The position numbers were made by a program, and so were the translations under genes. This document shows, in pieces, positions 62,299 to 64,000 of a DNA stretch of 64,000 nucleotides. Position 1 is the stretch's first letter. Each line of letters opens with the position of its first letter. This stretch comes from Lateolabrax maculatus (Eukaryota > Chordata > Actinopteri > Acropomatiformes > Lateolabracidae): assembly GCA_031216445.1 (NCBI GenBank), contig CM062210.1, forward strand, positions 21,559,001 to 21,623,000, written 5' to 3'. The notes under the pieces were generated by a model. It was given only the letters and a program-made list of their open reading frames with translations, was not told where the DNA came from and searched no databases.

Positions 62299-63726
62299 CA
62301 GTACAACCATAAAGTACATCTCATTTTACCAAAGCTGGTTAACTTAATTATTGAGTGAGAATGTCCCTCACATGATTGTAGGAGATGAGTAACCTGGTTT
62401 GTGTGACTGTGTGCGTGTGTGTTTTGTTGATGTCAGAAGTGGGTTACCTCTGTGCAGATGAATATAAGCCACAATTATCCTCAAAAAAGATTTGAATACT
62501 CTTGCCGTCAGTGTCCTTTAAAAGGCATCATAAGAATATGATCATTAACTTTTTCAGCAAAAACTATGGTGGAACTATAGGTGTAACTTTTTGAAATATG
62601 TTTTTCTATCTTAATTTTTGATAAGTTTATAGTTTGTCTTTTTACTTCTTCATTAAAAAGTAACAACAAATCAAGAATAGTGCAATCTTATCCAAATGAT
62701 TCTGGCTTAATACTGGGAAATTTTTTTTTGTGCTGGTACTGTAGCAACCATCTGAATTTTAAAACTTCATTGAATTGTTTTCAACATTCAATTAAAATCC
62801 ATTCAATTGGCATCATATGATAGAGTAAGATTTATATAGATGACGGTGGCCCAATAGCAACCATCTACTTTTCAAATAATTCATAACAAATTCAATTTAA
62901 AAATGATTGTCATGAGTATTGTTTTTGTATTGAACCTTTTTAGTTGTCAACTCTAAATCTAAATAAAGTATCAGGCTTGTTCAGTTGTGCTCATTCAGTC
63001 TTGACCACCAGCATATTATTTACTCAAATGACATCTTCACACACACACACACACACACACTCACACACAAAGGAAGTTAACGATCTCCAGAGATCATGTG
63101 AGACAGGCTATAAAGTTAACAAGTTGAGATGTGTTTATGATGGAAATACCATTGGTGCTGTTAAAAGGCACTCCAGTTGTCCAGACCAGCCCTCACATTA
63201 GGGTGGCTATAATGGCCCTGCCTATGATGAGTATAAAGTTCTGATCAGAGCAGAGCAGTATCTGATATAAAAGCCTTCCCCGGACTGGAATTGAAGCATG
63301 AGTACTTTGTACAGGAGGCAACATCTCAACCAACTGATCTACAAAGGTCACTGATAAACATATAAACAAGAGTGACTGAGGTGTGAATATCTCCACAGTT
63401 TATTATCTTATTTTAGCACAGACAAGCAGTTAAAAAAAAAACATGTACATTACATTAGATTATACAAATGTAAATATATATATAAAAAACATTTTATTTC
63501 AAATTTATAATGAAATACAGTTTTTTGAACAAAGGTAGATGTAGGTAGAAGTAGTAGGCAATTTGTTAATTTTTAACTGGGGGGACATCACAAACAAAAG
63601 AATATACGTTTCCAAGTGAACATGGAAATGTAATTGAAAATGACAAGGACAGGGTTGCACAACGACGTGTCACAGTATACCACATGTCCCTAAAACACCA
63701 AACACCATAGAAAACATTTCTACAAT
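62299..63726. other. Intergenic region upstream of cubn
   Basis: AT-rich, with a (CA)n tract at 63038-63068. No gene or recognised repeat. Confidence 0.6.
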
Positions 63727-64000
63727 TTTATTGAAAAAAGTCACTCTCAGACACACCATGTAAAAAAGACAAATTAAATAAATCCAAGCAAATCCTTTTA
63801 ACTATCCATAAAGACGTGTCACGTGTGTGTGTGGTATGTGTGTGTGTTTGTGTACACACAAACACACTTCCCACCACCCCTCTGGCGAGCGCACCCATGT
63901 GCAGTCTGCAGGGCTTTCGGAGTCGGCTGCGATGGAGTGGGAGGCGGGGGACAGAGGCGTTCAGTCGGGGCGAGCTTTGAACACAGCACCCGCAGCTCAA
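63727..64000 (-). other. Possible 3' end of a neighbouring minus-strand gene
   Basis: AATAAA on the minus strand at 63732-63727 follows a stretch that rises to high GC at 63880-64000, unlike the AT-rich DNA around it. An open frame (Arg/Pro-rich) enters from the right edge and runs to near 63728, but low-complexity (CA)n lies inside it, so its coding status is unclear. In human the gene upstream of CUBN is TRDMT1; nothing here identifies it. Confidence 0.3.

Noticed and set aside
62331..62353. HNF1 site (GTTAACTTAATTA) upstream of cubn
   Set aside because: Only one half-site fits the GTTAATNATTAAC consensus; several mismatches in the second half.
63728..64000. Arg/Pro-rich open frame as a definite gene
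   Set aside because: Runs through (CA)n simple sequence and off the edge; kept only as a possible neighbour 3' end.
1..64000. Bacterial-type systems (operons, CRISPR, toxin-antitoxin, riboswitches)
   Set aside because: Splice-site structure, microsatellites and transposon content show vertebrate chromosomal DNA; no direct-repeat arrays with spacers were seen.

Overview
The window is teleost-like vertebrate genomic DNA. It is AT-rich and intron-rich, with GT-AG exons and Tc1/mariner, hAT-like MITE, L1/L2-type LINE, BEL/Pao and LTR debris typical of bony fish. One protein-coding gene fills nearly all of it: cubilin (CUBN/cubn), the giant peripheral-membrane endocytic receptor that works with amnionless, on the minus strand. 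I place 43 coding exons between 62203 (start codon) and 668. Every junction has GT/AG ends and compatible phase. Together they give about 2,227 codons: signal peptide, a coiled N-terminal stalk, 8 EGF-like domains and CUB domains 1-15. Human cubilin (3,623 residues, 27 CUB domains) reaches the end of CUB15 at about residue 2,213, so the match is almost one to one. CUB16-27 must lie to the left of base 1.

Layout from gene start to left edge: 63.7-64.0 kb holds a GC-rich stretch and a minus-strand poly(A) signal, probably the 3' end of a neighbouring gene. Next come the cubn promoter and exon 1 (62.2 kb), the stalk exons 2-5 (61.7-55.7 kb), the EGF exons 5-12 (55.9-48.1 kb), then CUB1 (47.7-46.5), CUB2 (43.0-42.4), CUB3 (41.1-40.4), CUB4 (38.6-34.8), CUB5 (34.1-33.6), CUB6 (33.2-27.6), CUB7 (26.9-25.6), CUB8 (25.5-23.7), CUB9 (22.5-21.9), CUB10 (20.3-15.5), CUB11 (15.0-14.3), CUB12 (14.2-11.5), CUB13 (8.4-6.5), CUB14 (3.8-2.4) and CUB15 (1.5-0.7 kb). 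The intrinsic factor-cobalamin binding block (CUB5-8 in human) is complete.

The introns hold the mobile DNA. There are two dead full-length copies of one Tc1 family in opposite orientation (35.4-37.0 and 52.2-53.8 kb). A second Tc1 family member is split by a nest of LINE, BEL/Pao and MITE fragments (15.7-19.7 kb). A short non-coding LTR element occurs twice, and one copy is followed directly by the 5' part of an L1. There is a solo LTR 62 bp from an exon, and a four-copy TIR element that carries a fossil helicase-like peptide. Several LINE fragments occur on both strands.

I found no operon, CRISPR, functional RNA gene or clearly new system. The points most worth a second look are the helicase-bearing MITE family, exon acceptors abutting (TG)13 tracts, a CUB13 lacking its first cysteine pair, loss of the furin-type site seen in mammalian cubilin, and the non-coding LTR element.
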